From positions 1 through 64,000 of the forward strand of contig JAZNGZ010000062.1 of the NCBI GenBank assembly GCA_045576735.1: a stretch of 64,000 nucleotides of DNA. The letters are read 5' to 3'. Positions 8,572 through 17,949 of the stretch are shown piece after piece; the first letter of the stretch is position 1; every line of letters starts with the position of its first letter. This DNA comes from RGIG4079 sp045576735. Its GTDB lineage: Bacteria > Bacteroidota > Bacteroidia > Bacteroidales > Muribaculaceae. The notes beneath the pieces are model-generated. The model had not been told where the DNA came from. It worked only from the letters and a program-made list of their open reading frames with translations, and ran no database searches. The position numbers and the translations under genes are program-made.

Positions 8572-8910
8572 TTATTTTTGTACTTCGCCGTTACCTTGAG
8601 CAGCTTCAGCTTCAGCTGCAGATGGATATACAGAACCTTTGTCAATCATGATTTTTACACCATCAGCGATTTCTATTTGAAATGTTGTATCGTTTATATT
8701 ACGAACTTTGCCATATATGCCACCAGCTGTGATAATTCTATCGCCCACTTTAATCCCTTCACGGAATTTTCTAATTTCTTTTTGACGTTTTTGTTGTGGT
8801 CTTATCATAAAAAAGTAAAATACAACGATAAGCGCAACAATCATAATCATACTTGACCAACCACCACCTTGAGCTGCTTGTTCTTGTAATAAAATGAAGT
8901 TTGTTAACAT
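8572..8910 (-). CDS. yajC: Preprotein translocase accessory subunit YajC
   Basis: A single-pass membrane protein of 112 residues associated with the SecDF complex. A short N-terminal stretch is followed by a transmembrane helix (about 19-36), then the family signature FMIRPQQKRQKE and a small cytoplasmic domain with GDRIITAGGIYGKV. The C-terminus is Ala/Glu-rich. It lies 51 bases downstream of nusB with its own possible -7 box (CAAAAATA on the plus strand at 8940-8947). Confidence 0.95.
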   Translation of the reverse strand: MLTNFILLQEQAAQGGGWSSMIMIVALIVVFYFFMIRPQQKRQKEIRKFREGIKVGDRIITAGGIYGKVRNINDTTFQIEIADGVKIMIDKGSVYPSAAEAEAAQGNGEVQK

Positions 8911-8961
8911 GATAAATTTATTAAATGTTTATATTGTTACAAAAATAATAGTTTTATTTGA

Positions 8962-10374
8962 TTATTTGTTCAATAGACCTTCTTTTTTTAAGAAATTTAT
9001 TACTGAATAGAGAATTCCGTTGATGAATTGGCCACTTTTAGATGTGCTATAACTATTAGCAATTTCTATATATTCGTTTAAAGTGACAGGAATTGGAATA
9101 AGTGGGAATCTTAACATTTCAGCAATTGCTGTTGACATAATAATAATGTCCATAAATGCAAGTCGGTCCGAATCCCATTGTTTACTGATGAATTGATCTA
9201 TATATCCACGATATACATCAAAATTATTTATTGTTTCGGCAAATAATTGTGGGCCAAATTCGGCGTCTTCATCATCCTTAAACTGTGGAATGAATTCTAC
9301 TTTTTCAGTTTGAGAATTAGCGATATTCTTAATAGTTTTTATAATAAATGTTCCAATTATATGAAGATCATCATTCCAATAAGGCGATTTTGCTTCTAAA
9401 GCATCGATGAAATCTTCGTCGTCAAATATTATAGATTTTAGTATATTTCTCCAAAATGCACAGTCGTCGGTAAATGTGACAACTTCAGCGTCCATGTATT
9501 GTTTGTATATTTCAGATGCAATAATTTTGTCAAGAAGTTCCTTTAAAAACAATGGATCATCATTCCATGTAATAGGATTTGAAGAGAGGTAATCGTTGAA
9601 TTCTTCGCTAGTTTCTAATGCATTTACTAAACGATTGTCAATAAATCGAGTATTTGGGTTTAAATCATCAACTGTTGGGAGATACTTAGTTTTTGCTGCA
9701 TCTAGACGTTGACACTGCATTTGTGTCAAATCAATGATTAGCTTAAATATGCTATAATATAATTCTTGGGATTTATCTAATGATTTAAATAGTGATTTTC
9801 GAGCTTCATTAAGCGTTGTGTGAGTATCACTATAATTAGAAAGTGTATCTACCAGCATTTTTATGCCGGCCTCGAAACCTTTAATAGTGAAGTTGTCGTC
9901 AACTCGTGCAGCTTCGATAAACTTTTGATTTTTTAATATTATAGAAAGTAAAATAATATTCCAGAACTTAACCTCGTCTTGAATTTCGGGTGTTTTAATC
10001 TTTTTAAAATCTTTATAAGCAGCTGAAGATATTATGAGTTTATATAAATCATTGGTAATGATGTCATAATTGCAAAGAGTATGTTTTTCTTTTGTAATTA
10101 ATGATTTAATTTCATCAATACTTAATAAAGCTTTAGCTAACTTAGAATTACTAAAGGCATCAAATTTTGTGTATAATAATTGATTGTTTGCGCCAATGTT
10201 ATATCCTGATAGACGAAGGATAAGAAGTATTAAATCAAAATATATTGTATAACTATATTTTTTGTCTCGAGTAGGATTCTCGGGCATTGTTTCGATTTTA
10301 AATTCACTACGAGTGAGCAAGTATGAATAAAGCATCTGCACAACCTTTATTCTTATTAAAATTCGATTAATCAT
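8962..10374 (-). CDS. nusB: Transcription antitermination factor NusB, enlarged form with internal duplication
   Basis: NusB acts with NusE in rRNA transcription antitermination. The start (MINRILIRIKVVQMLYSYLL) and C-terminal NusB domain (about 385-470, with DRLAFMDIIIMSTAIAEML, VTLNEYIEIANSYS and SGQFINGIL) are clear. The protein is 470 residues against about 140 in E. coli and, from memory, about 310 in Bacteroides. Residues about 28-190 look like a diverged second copy of the middle region: IYFDLILLI versus LYYSIFKLII, YKDF...VKFWNIILLSII versus YKQY...CAFWRNILKSII, and KFIEAARVDD versus DFIDALEAKS. A -7 box (CAAAATTA, 10406-10413 on the plus strand) lies just upstream. Confidence 0.9.
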   Translation of the reverse strand: MINRILIRIKVVQMLYSYLLTRSEFKIETMPENPTRDKKYSYTIYFDLILLILRLSGYNIGANNQLLYTKFDAFSNSKLAKALLSIDEIKSLITKEKHTLCNYDIITNDLYKLIISSAAYKDFKKIKTPEIQDEVKFWNIILLSIILKNQKFIEAARVDDNFTIKGFEAGIKMLVDTLSNYSDTHTTLNEARKSLFKSLDKSQELYYSIFKLIIDLTQMQCQRLDAAKTKYLPTVDDLNPNTRFIDNRLVNALETSEEFNDYLSSNPITWNDDPLFLKELLDKIIASEIYKQYMDAEVVTFTDDCAFWRNILKSIIFDDEDFIDALEAKSPYWNDDLHIIGTFIIKTIKNIANSQTEKVEFIPQFKDDEDAEFGPQLFAETINNFDVYRGYIDQFISKQWDSDRLAFMDIIIMSTAIAEMLRFPLIPIPVTLNEYIEIANSYSTSKSGQFINGILYSVINFLKKEGLLNK

Positions 10375-10454
10375 ATTTTTAATGTTCTATTTTGATTTAA
10401 CTATGCAAAATTACAAAATATATTTTGATTAAAACTTATTTATATAGTTATATT

Positions 10455-11486
10455 TTATGATAGATGATTCCACCCTTGAGCTTTTAAGGGGATTTCTGCT
10501 CCATCTCGAGTAATCATTGAGCATCCTAGATTCTCGGGTGTAATATATCCAATAATTTTTATCCCTTCTATTTTTGTTATGTTTTCGTTTTGGTGTAGTG
10601 GTACAGTAAATAATAATTCATAATCTTCTCCACCATTTAATGCAGCGGTTACTAAATTCATATTTAATTCCTCTGCCATAATAGCCGTTTGATAATCAAT
10701 AGGTATTCGATCCTCATATATTCGACACCCAACATTGCTATTATTACAAATGTGTAATAATTCAGACGAAAGACCATCTGAAACGTCAATCATTGATGTA
10801 GGAATTATTGAATTCTTATTTAATAATTCAATAATATCCCTTCTAGCTTCAGGTTTTAATTGGCGTTCTATTAAATATTCTTTGCCTTGAAATTGAGGTT
10901 GGAAATCATTTTGCCCTGCTGATGCTATTTTTTCGCGTTCAAGAAGTTGTAAACCCATATATGCAGCTCCTAAATCACCACTTACACAAATTAAATCCGT
11001 GTTTTTAGCCCCATTGCGATATGTGATTTTTCCTTCGGGTGCATCTCCTATACAAGTGATACTTATCGTGAGGCCTGCGCGAGATGAAGTTGTATCTCCA
11101 CCTACAATATCAACATTATAAATATCGCAAGCTAGTCTTATTCCACTATACAACTGTTCTATATGTTCGACAGTGAAACGTTTTGAAATACCTAATGATA
11201 CGACAATCTGTCGAGGTGTTCCGTTCATTGCATAAATATCGGAAAAATTGACTACTGCAGCTTTGTATCCTAAGTGCTTAAGGGGTACATAAGTTAAGTC
11301 AAAATGAACACCTTCCATTAATATATCGGTCGATATAAGGATTTTGCTATTTTCATAATTCAGAACTGCGCAATCGTCACCAATTCCATATAAAGATGAA
11401 CTATTTTTTAACGATATATTTTTTGTGATATGCTCTATTAGCCCAAATTCTCCAAGTTGAGAGATTTCTGTTTCTTTTTCTGACAT
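10455..11486 (-). CDS. thiL: Thiamine-monophosphate kinase
   Basis: Phosphorylates thiamine monophosphate to thiamine pyrophosphate. The protein is 343 residues in the AIR synthase/PurM fold. The N-terminal nucleotide/metal region has YGIGDDCAVL (33-42), and further motifs include VNFSDIYAMNG, VVGGDTTSS and DVSDGLSSEL. It is the last gene of the minus-strand run sppA-lpxK-punA-thiL, with a single base between the punA stop and its ATG. The order matches a cluster common in Bacteroides. Confidence 0.95.
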   Translation of the reverse strand: MSEKETEISQLGEFGLIEHITKNISLKNSSSLYGIGDDCAVLNYENSKILISTDILMEGVHFDLTYVPLKHLGYKAAVVNFSDIYAMNGTPRQIVVSLGISKRFTVEHIEQLYSGIRLACDIYNVDIVGGDTTSSRAGLTISITCIGDAPEGKITYRNGAKNTDLICVSGDLGAAYMGLQLLEREKIASAGQNDFQPQFQGKEYLIERQLKPEARRDIIELLNKNSIIPTSMIDVSDGLSSELLHICNNSNVGCRIYEDRIPIDYQTAIMAEELNMNLVTAALNGGEDYELLFTVPLHQNENITKIEGIKIIGYITPENLGCSMITRDGAEIPLKAQGWNHLS

Positions 11487-11487
11487 A

Positions 11488-12300
11488 TTATAGTTGTGTG
11501 ATAAGTTTTTGCATAATTTTAACCATATTAGGTTGAGCAGTCATTGCTGCTTTCTGTACCTCTTCGTGAGTTGGTATATCAGTTATATCTTTTCCGCCAA
11601 GATCGGTTATTACTGATATACCAAATACTTCCATTGACGCATGGTTTGCAACGATAACTTCCGGAACAGTTGACATTCCCACAGCGTCTCCGCCAATTAC
11701 TCGGAAGAATTCGTATTCGGCAGGAGTTTCAAATGTAGGTCCAGCTGTACCAACATATACTCCATGCATAACTCGAATATTTTCTGTTGAAGCGATATCA
11801 TCAGCTAATTTTATTAAACGTTTACTATATGCTTCGGTCATAGCCGGGAAACGTGTTCCTAGTTGTTCATAATTGCGACCTCTTAATGGATTTTCGGGAA
11901 AAAGATTTATGTGATCTGTGATAATCATTATGTCTCCAACCTTAAATTCTTTATTCATTCCGCCGGCGGCATTACTAACAAAAAGAGTTTTTATATTTAA
12001 TTGCTGCATTACTCTTATAGGGAATGTAACCTCTTTCATATCATACCCTTCGTAATAATGAAAACGACCTTGCATAGCCATGACTCGTTTCCCCCCAAGG
12101 GTGCCAAAAATAAGTTTACCGCTATGCCCTTCTACTGTTGAGAGGGGAAAGTTGGGAATATCCTTATAGGGTATGTATTGAGAATCTTCAATTGAGTCAA
12201 CTAAGGCTCCTAGTCCGGTACCAAGAATAATAGCAATTTGAGGAATATCATTAATTTTCGATTTAATAAAATCGGCTGTTTCAATTATTTTCGTAAGCAT
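11488..12300 (-). CDS. punA: Purine-nucleoside phosphorylase (trimeric type)
   Basis: Phosphorolytic cleavage of inosine and guanosine for purine salvage. The 270-residue protein shows the trimeric PNP motifs: ILGTGLGALVDSIE near 25-38, VEGHSGKLIFG near 61, SNAAGGMN near 113, the purine-binding GTAGPTFETPAEYEF near 185-199, and AVGMSTVPEVIVANH. It is adjacent to thiL downstream and lies 12 bases from lpxK upstream, so it is probably cotranscribed with both. Confidence 0.95.
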   Translation of the reverse strand: MLTKIIETADFIKSKINDIPQIAIILGTGLGALVDSIEDSQYIPYKDIPNFPLSTVEGHSGKLIFGTLGGKRVMAMQGRFHYYEGYDMKEVTFPIRVMQQLNIKTLFVSNAAGGMNKEFKVGDIMIITDHINLFPENPLRGRNYEQLGTRFPAMTEAYSKRLIKLADDIASTENIRVMHGVYVGTAGPTFETPAEYEFFRVIGGDAVGMSTVPEVIVANHASMEVFGISVITDLGGKDITDIPTHEEVQKAAMTAQPNMVKIMQKLITQL

Positions 12301-12312
12301 AATTATAGGAGG

Positions 12313-13404
12313 TTAATTTTTATTATTTTTTTCGATACATTGAATTAATGTGTCAATAAATGGTTTGTCATTATTATTTTGTTCAAATTCAACAGCAATT
12401 GGTAAATAATATATATATGGCATCAACTCATGTGGAAAATAGGGGTTGTTGACAAATCTCACTGCATCTTTTTCAGTAGTGACAATATATTTATTATTAG
12501 CATCAAGCGAATTGAATCGTTTTAGAATTATATCTATGTCTTTGCGAGCAAAGTTGTGGTGGTCGGGAAATACAGAAATCTTGACTTTAAAGTCATATTT
12601 TTTTAACTGTTTTACAAATGGTCGCGGATTTCCAATTCCTGATACAGCCAAAATAATATCATTGTTATCAAGCCAATCTAAAAATGGAATTGTGTGACAT
12701 TTGTCGGGAAACAAGGGCACTAATTGCCCATAAGTATACCTTGAAAACGAAATGTGTTGATATGGAAATGTTTTAAGTTTATTTATGAAAATGCGAGACT
12801 CCATAGGTTTGATAATCTCGGGACATTTTGTTACTACGACCATATCGGCACGATTAAGGCCCTCAATTGGTTCACGTAGATTTCCATATGGCAACAAATT
12901 GTCATAAAAAAGAGGACGACTAAATTCAGTTAAGAGAATAGCCACAGTGGGTTTAACATATCTATGCTGAAACGCATCATCAAGGATAATTAGGTTAATG
13001 CTTTTGTCTAAGCGCAATAACTCGTTTATACCATGGCATCTGTTTTCGCATACTGCAACCGGAATAATACCGCCAAATTTATGAAATATTTGATATGGCT
13101 CATCTCCAATATCGTTAGGTGTAGAATGATTTGTTGCTAAAACAAACCCTTTGGTATTACGTTTATACCCTCGGCTTATTACACCTATGTTATATCGATG
13201 TTTTAATTCATTGATGATATATTCGGTGTGAGGAGTTTTTCCGGTACCACCTACTGCTAAATTTCCTACGACTACAATTGGCACATCAAATTCTTGCTGC
13301 TTTAAGATGCCCCATTCAAACAAACGATTACGAAAAGTCACACCTAAGCCATATAGTTTAGATAGGGCCATAAGTAGATATTTCGGTAAAAGTTTGCGGT
13401 TCAT
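12313..13404 (-). CDS. lpxK: Tetraacyldisaccharide 4'-kinase
   Basis: An inner-membrane-associated kinase that phosphorylates the 4' position of lipid A disaccharide. The family's P-loop is at about 47-58 (GNLAVGGTGKTP). A ILDDAFQHRYVKP segment near 145-155 carries the conserved DDxxQHR motif, and TTEKDAVRF lies near the C-terminus. Length 363 is normal. It lies 10 bases downstream of sppA. Its presence confirms a Gram-negative outer membrane. Confidence 0.95.
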   Translation of the reverse strand: MNRKLLPKYLLMALSKLYGLGVTFRNRLFEWGILKQQEFDVPIVVVGNLAVGGTGKTPHTEYIINELKHRYNIGVISRGYKRNTKGFVLATNHSTPNDIGDEPYQIFHKFGGIIPVAVCENRCHGINELLRLDKSINLIILDDAFQHRYVKPTVAILLTEFSRPLFYDNLLPYGNLREPIEGLNRADMVVVTKCPEIIKPMESRIFINKLKTFPYQHISFSRYTYGQLVPLFPDKCHTIPFLDWLDNNDIILAVSGIGNPRPFVKQLKKYDFKVKISVFPDHHNFARKDIDIILKRFNSLDANNKYIVTTEKDAVRFVNNPYFPHELMPYIYYLPIAVEFEQNNNDKPFIDTLIQCIEKNNKN

Positions 13405-13414
13405 ATTATAAAAA

Positions 13415-15172
13415 TTAGCGTATTACAATATCTTCCATTTTGCACTGTATGGGCGACATGCTTTTTATACGATTAATAAGTTTGAAGTACTCTTGAAGCT
13501 CTCCCACTTCGGTAGGCATCATTTTCACCTCAGAAAGTTGGCCTGAGGCAAGTAGTTGGCTGAAGATTGTTGATTCATATATTGGGTAATCAATCGTAGC
13601 CTCAATATTTGTCTCTTCTTTCATCGCTTTAATAGCTTCATTTAGACCGCCAAATTCATCGATTAGCCCTATTTCTTTTGCGGATATGCCATCCCATACT
13701 CTCCCCTCGGCAATCTTCTTAATATCATCGATTGAACATTTTCGACCATCGGCACAACGTTGTGTAAAAGTCTCATAACCTTGATCAATCATGCTTTGCA
13801 TTTTTTCGCGTTGAAAATCAGTCATTGGCTTAATTGTAGAGGGGAAGTCTCCATTAAGATTTGTACTTACGTTATCTGTTGTTATGCCAAGGTTATCATT
13901 GATTAATCCTTTTACATTAGGAATAATACCAAAAATACCTATTGAACCGGTTAGGGTTGTTTGTTTAGCAAAAATTTTGTCGGCACCACATGAAATATAA
14001 TATCCTCCCGATGCGGCATAATCGCCCATTGAAACGTAGAAAGGTTTGCCGGTTTTTTTGAATTGTTCGAGTGCTTCCCATATTTGTTCTGAGGCAAATG
14101 CGCTACCACCTCCTGAATTAACACGTAATATTAACCCTTTTACATTTTCGTTTTTAGCTAATGCTAGAATTTGAGGAACAATATCTGTGCCAACTATTCC
14201 ACCATCTCCTGAGTCAACAATATCACCTGTCGCATATAATATTGCGATGTGGTCGTGATTAATGTCATTAATCAAATTACGTTTAATGCTACAATAATCA
14301 CGAATGCCAATATAGTTAATTTTTTCAGACGAATCAAGACCAAGACTCTTGTGCATCATGTCTTCAACTTCATGACGATAGGATAATTTGTCAGCAATCT
14401 TATAATCAATGTGTTTTTCGCCTGAGTTAGTGAATACGAGGCTATCGGCCCACATATTTACATCTTGGACGGTAACATTGCGAGATTGAGCTATTTGAGA
14501 AGAAATTTCAGCCCAAATATTGCCTATGTACTTTTCTTGTTGTTCTCGGCTAGCATCGCTCATTTGTGTCAATATAAATGGTTCAACAGCGCTTTTATAA
14601 GTACCAACTTTAATAACCTGTGCCTCTACTCCAATCTTATCCATCAATCCTTTATAAAATATTGTTGTAGCAGATAATCCTGTAATTTGAGCGCTTCCAA
14701 CCGGATTTAAAAACAATGAGTCAGAAACAGATGCGATATAATAATCTCCTAGAGAATAATTATCACCATATGCATATACCCATTTGCCCGATTTTTTAAA
14801 GTCGATAATGGCATCATGTATTTCATGGTAGCTCGCAACACCGAGAGAAGAACCAATACATTCAATGAAAATGCCCTTTATATTATCATCATTTTTTGCT
14901 TCTTCAAGCGCAAATAATATGTCGTTATATGTAATGGCATCTTCATTATATGCTTGAAGATCATACACTGTTTTAATAGGCTTTTCGCGCTCTTGAATAT
15001 TTCCACTTAGTTTTAAGTGTAAGACGCTATTCTTGTCCAATGATGCGCTCGTTTCAGAGCCTGAGCCTGCTGCAATAATAATAAAAACAATAAATGTTAC
15101 ACCTAGTATGATAAGTGAAATCCAAAATCCGGCAATTGAGCCAAGCATTGCCGTTAAAAATTTTTTCATCAT
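13415..15172 (-). CDS. sppA: Signal peptide peptidase SppA, 67K type
   Basis: A membrane-anchored serine protease with a Ser-Lys dyad that degrades cleaved signal peptides. One N-terminal transmembrane segment (about 10-35) is followed by two tandem SppA domains, making 585 residues as in the long E. coli type. The likely catalytic Lys is in VGTYKSAVEPF near 192 and the catalytic Ser in GDYAASGGYY near 386. Two consecutive ATGs are possible starts. A strong promoter lies upstream, with a hairpin in the 5' leader (about 15206-15228). First gene of sppA-lpxK-punA-thiL. Confidence 0.94.
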   Translation of the reverse strand: MMKKFLTAMLGSIAGFWISLIILGVTFIVFIIIAAGSGSETSASLDKNSVLHLKLSGNIQEREKPIKTVYDLQAYNEDAITYNDILFALEEAKNDDNIKGIFIECIGSSLGVASYHEIHDAIIDFKKSGKWVYAYGDNYSLGDYYIASVSDSLFLNPVGSAQITGLSATTIFYKGLMDKIGVEAQVIKVGTYKSAVEPFILTQMSDASREQQEKYIGNIWAEISSQIAQSRNVTVQDVNMWADSLVFTNSGEKHIDYKIADKLSYRHEVEDMMHKSLGLDSSEKINYIGIRDYCSIKRNLINDINHDHIAILYATGDIVDSGDGGIVGTDIVPQILALAKNENVKGLILRVNSGGGSAFASEQIWEALEQFKKTGKPFYVSMGDYAASGGYYISCGADKIFAKQTTLTGSIGIFGIIPNVKGLINDNLGITTDNVSTNLNGDFPSTIKPMTDFQREKMQSMIDQGYETFTQRCADGRKCSIDDIKKIAEGRVWDGISAKEIGLIDEFGGLNEAIKAMKEETNIEATIDYPIYESTIFSQLLASGQLSEVKMMPTEVGELQEYFKLINRIKSMSPIQCKMEDIVIR

Positions 15173-15205
15173 AAGCTTTTACTCTTTAAGATTTGTTTGT
15201 TATAT

Positions 15206-15228
15206 GGGCGATTATGTCGTAATCGGCC
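15206..15228 (-). promoter_or_regulatory. Hairpin in the sppA 5' leader
   Basis: CGATTA (15209-15214) pairs with TAATCG (15220-15225) across a 5-base loop, and two flanking G-C pairs extend the stem beyond a mismatch. It lies just downstream of the predicted transcription start and about 35-55 bases upstream of the ATG. Role unknown; possibly mRNA stability. Confidence 0.35.
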
Positions 15229-15237
15229 TTATCGATA

Positions 15238-15269
15238 CAAAGATAATATAAAGCTATTGTTTTAACAAA
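15238..15269 (-). promoter_or_regulatory. Promoter of the sppA-lpxK-punA-thiL operon
   Basis: On the minus strand the order is TTTG (15266-15269), 20 bases, then TATCTTTG (15238-15245), a full match to the Bacteroidota -33/-7 pattern. Transcription would start near 15231, leaving a leader of about 60 bases. Confidence 0.8.
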
Positions 15270-15300
15270 AAATCAAGAGGCATTTTGTAGTGTGATTTGA

Positions 15301-17841
15301 TTAAAATGTTACGTGTAGGGCTATTCTAACGCCACTTTTGTCGACATTAGGATTGTTGCGATAGGTTAAACGCCACACATAATCAACTCGTAATATCTTG
15401 AACAGATTGTCAACCCCTATCCCAACTTCCATATAAGGAGTTGACGTCATTTTGTTTGGTTGTGCAGTTTCGGGAAACTTAAATAGTTCAAGTGATTTTG
15501 TGGGGTCGTTCTTATCGCTTAAATGGCCGTATAGTCCTCTGAAAGAGAACGCTTCTCTTAATTTTAGCTTTTTTAGTAACGGAATATAATTTAGTAATGC
15601 TCCATTTGCCCAATATGTAATGTCCCATGATGCATAGCTGTCGTTGATGAATTCTAGAGGGTTCATCAAAGCGAAACTTTCGGGTTGAATCGTATATGAT
15701 AGGTTAGCATTGGCTAATAGTAGATTGGGGTAAGGAGACTTGCTCCACACGTGCCCTCCTTTTAATATGCAATCGGCAAATCCAAATGCCGAAAACCAAA
15801 AACGTTTCTGTGCACTAAATTCGGTCTTATTAACCTCGAACATACTACCTAAAAAGTTTCTCGGAGAGTAAGTGTGAGTTAATTCAAATATGGGAGCATC
15901 CAAATTTATAGGATATCTATGTGTTTTAGATTGATAAAACTTTTCACCGGGAGCATATCTGAGTTTAATTTTTAAAGCCGATTGATTGTAATGGTTAAAT
16001 GAATTATTATAGCCATCAACAAATGGAACATATTGAGTTGCTTCTTGTCGATCAAATGATACTCCGGCTGTTAACGAAAAATTATTATGTAGTTCAAGGA
16101 TATATTCCAAATTTGTAAAACGATGATATGTCATCAGATTGTCTTCATGGCGTTTAAGCGATAAGAAAATATTATCCTTGTTGGTAAATGTATATTGTTG
16201 TCCGAGTTGATCTACGTCATAGGTGTGCGTTAATCTCAATGATTGTACGGGAAATTCACGAGAGTGATATTTTTTATCAATAAAAGAATACTCAAGTTCT
16301 CCGCTATACTTAATCTTTTTGTCTTTTGTGCCATATGCCACAAAGCCTCGAGCAAACAGCCTTTTATTTAGATTTGCAGTAGTTATGCCCCCTACTCTAA
16401 ACCTCCAACCTTCAACATCATTATTGCTTATAAGGGTATTCATAGGACCAATGTCTATTTTAGAATCGGGAGCGGTGTGGATATAGCCTGATACTAACAC
16501 TCGTAACACTTTTTCGGTCCAATAATATATGGGAACTCCTCTTAATTGTGTTAGTAGAGAACCTACCTTTTCTTCATTTTTAGTTATTGGAGTTGTGCGT
16601 ATGCCATTCCAATAAGTATCATCTTGAATATAAGCGTTTTCCGCGACAATGCTTTCGCGATCATCGTTAAACAAATGCTGGTGTGGCGATGGAGTAAAGT
16701 TGTGGTTGGAATATGAAGTGTTTCTTCGTGCGTAAAGACCTTGAGCGCCAGGCAACACACTTATTTCCATTACCATGTCATCTTTTACTTTTAATCTGCT
16801 TCCATCATCAGCTTTTATAAATTCCTGATTTATATACATGTGGTCGATGAAGTTGAGGTTGATAGAAGGTGATATTTTCATGCTCACTTTCTTGATAAAC
16901 ATTGTCGTGTCTCCTTCGGGAACATAAATATATCCAACAAATCCAAATGTAGCTGAGTTGTGTGGTGCAAATGCTAATTGTATACATCGTTGATTGTCAA
17001 TAACAATGGTGTCGTTAAGATAGAATTTGTAGAAATCGGGAGCTATCTTTGACAGTGGGCTGACAAATCTGTTTTGCAGAATATTTATGTCATTTTCATA
17101 TAAATCAATTTCGCGGAAGATGTCTTCAAGAAAAACTTGCATGCTTTCTTGGTCGGTAAGGTCATCAATACCGTTGCGTTTAATACCGGTAACATATTCT
17201 TTCTTTGCTTCGGGTTGCTTTCGGTATATAACTTGCGAGGCTTTTTCTTTAACTGAAACATTTAGGATGGGCTTACCTGATACTTCTGAAGTGTCAACAT
17301 ATTCGTTTAGAAATTTGAACTGTTCAAACATCCAGCTATTTTGGGCCTTATCAGTGAAATTATTTAACCCAAGTGAGATTTTTTCATATTTGTCATAATT
17401 ATAATAATCATTTCTGTAAGGATCATTTTTCTCTTTGAGAGACCTGATTTTGTTTACAAAGATTACTGCCGGATTGTTTTTCTTTGAATATTTTTCTTTT
17501 GTTCTAGTTACAATAACCTCATCTAATAATGTTTCTTGAGGTGTTAGTTTTATTTCGAGGATTGTGTCGATAGGTAATGTGACGTTAATTTCTTTTTTTT
17601 CATAACCTATTGATGTGACCTTAATTTTTGATGTGCGTTTATCTACTTTAATGCTAAATTCTCCTTGTTCGTTAGCCACATGTCCACTTTTTGAACTATT
17701 GATGTATATAGCTGCAAATGATACGGGTTCGTTTGTCTCAGCATCAGTAATAATCCCTTTTAACTGCCATGACTGTCCCATTGCAAATTGCGAGAACAAT
17801 AAAAATATAAGAATTAAAAATATTGTATTGAATTGGCGCAT
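15301..17841 (-). CDS. DUF5686 / carboxypeptidase-regulatory-like domain outer-membrane protein
   Basis: A large envelope protein of 846 residues from the ATG at 17841. An in-frame TTG at 17850 would add three residues. A signal peptide (about 1-22, ending FAMGQ) is followed by a carboxypeptidase D regulatory-like beta-sandwich (about 25-105, WQLKGIITDAETNEPVSFAA). The long remainder has many alternating aromatic strands and a terminal aromatic (HVTF), as expected for an outer-membrane beta-barrel of the DUF5686 family. No plug domain or SusD partner is adjacent, so it is not a typical SusC transporter. The substrate and role are unknown. It stands alone with its own -7 box (CAAAATTA on the plus strand at 17864-17871). 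Confidence 0.85.
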   Translation of the reverse strand: MRQFNTIFLILIFLLFSQFAMGQSWQLKGIITDAETNEPVSFAAIYINSSKSGHVANEQGEFSIKVDKRTSKIKVTSIGYEKKEINVTLPIDTILEIKLTPQETLLDEVIVTRTKEKYSKKNNPAVIFVNKIRSLKEKNDPYRNDYYNYDKYEKISLGLNNFTDKAQNSWMFEQFKFLNEYVDTSEVSGKPILNVSVKEKASQVIYRKQPEAKKEYVTGIKRNGIDDLTDQESMQVFLEDIFREIDLYENDINILQNRFVSPLSKIAPDFYKFYLNDTIVIDNQRCIQLAFAPHNSATFGFVGYIYVPEGDTTMFIKKVSMKISPSINLNFIDHMYINQEFIKADDGSRLKVKDDMVMEISVLPGAQGLYARRNTSYSNHNFTPSPHQHLFNDDRESIVAENAYIQDDTYWNGIRTTPITKNEEKVGSLLTQLRGVPIYYWTEKVLRVLVSGYIHTAPDSKIDIGPMNTLISNNDVEGWRFRVGGITTANLNKRLFARGFVAYGTKDKKIKYSGELEYSFIDKKYHSREFPVQSLRLTHTYDVDQLGQQYTFTNKDNIFLSLKRHEDNLMTYHRFTNLEYILELHNNFSLTAGVSFDRQEATQYVPFVDGYNNSFNHYNQSALKIKLRYAPGEKFYQSKTHRYPINLDAPIFELTHTYSPRNFLGSMFEVNKTEFSAQKRFWFSAFGFADCILKGGHVWSKSPYPNLLLANANLSYTIQPESFALMNPLEFINDSYASWDITYWANGALLNYIPLLKKLKLREAFSFRGLYGHLSDKNDPTKSLELFKFPETAQPNKMTSTPYMEVGIGVDNLFKILRVDYVWRLTYRNNPNVDKSGVRIALHVTF

Positions 17842-17863
17842 TAATTTCAAATTATTAATTTTG

Positions 17864-17871
17864 CAAAATTA
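17864..17871 (-). promoter_or_regulatory. Promoter -7 box of the DUF5686 gene
   Basis: TAATTTTG on the minus strand matches TAnnTTTG and lies 22 bases upstream of the ATG at 17841. No clear -33 TTTG is seen. The predicted start of transcription near 17858 makes a short leader. Confidence 0.55.
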
Positions 17872-17913
17872 GTCAATAATTAATAAACGACTTTAGTAAA
17901 ACTAACATTTTTA

Positions 17914-17945
17914 TTGGTAAATAGGTTTATTTTAATGTAATTTTA
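17914..17945 (+). promoter_or_regulatory. Possible leaderless promoter of the CYTH gene
   Basis: TTG (17914-17916), 21 bases, then TAATTTTA (17938-17945, one mismatch to TAnnTTTG). The box ends only 4 bases before the ATG at 17950, so transcription would begin at or within the start codon. The ATG itself is well supported by the family's N-terminal motif. Confidence 0.35.
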
Positions 17946-17949
17946 GCCA

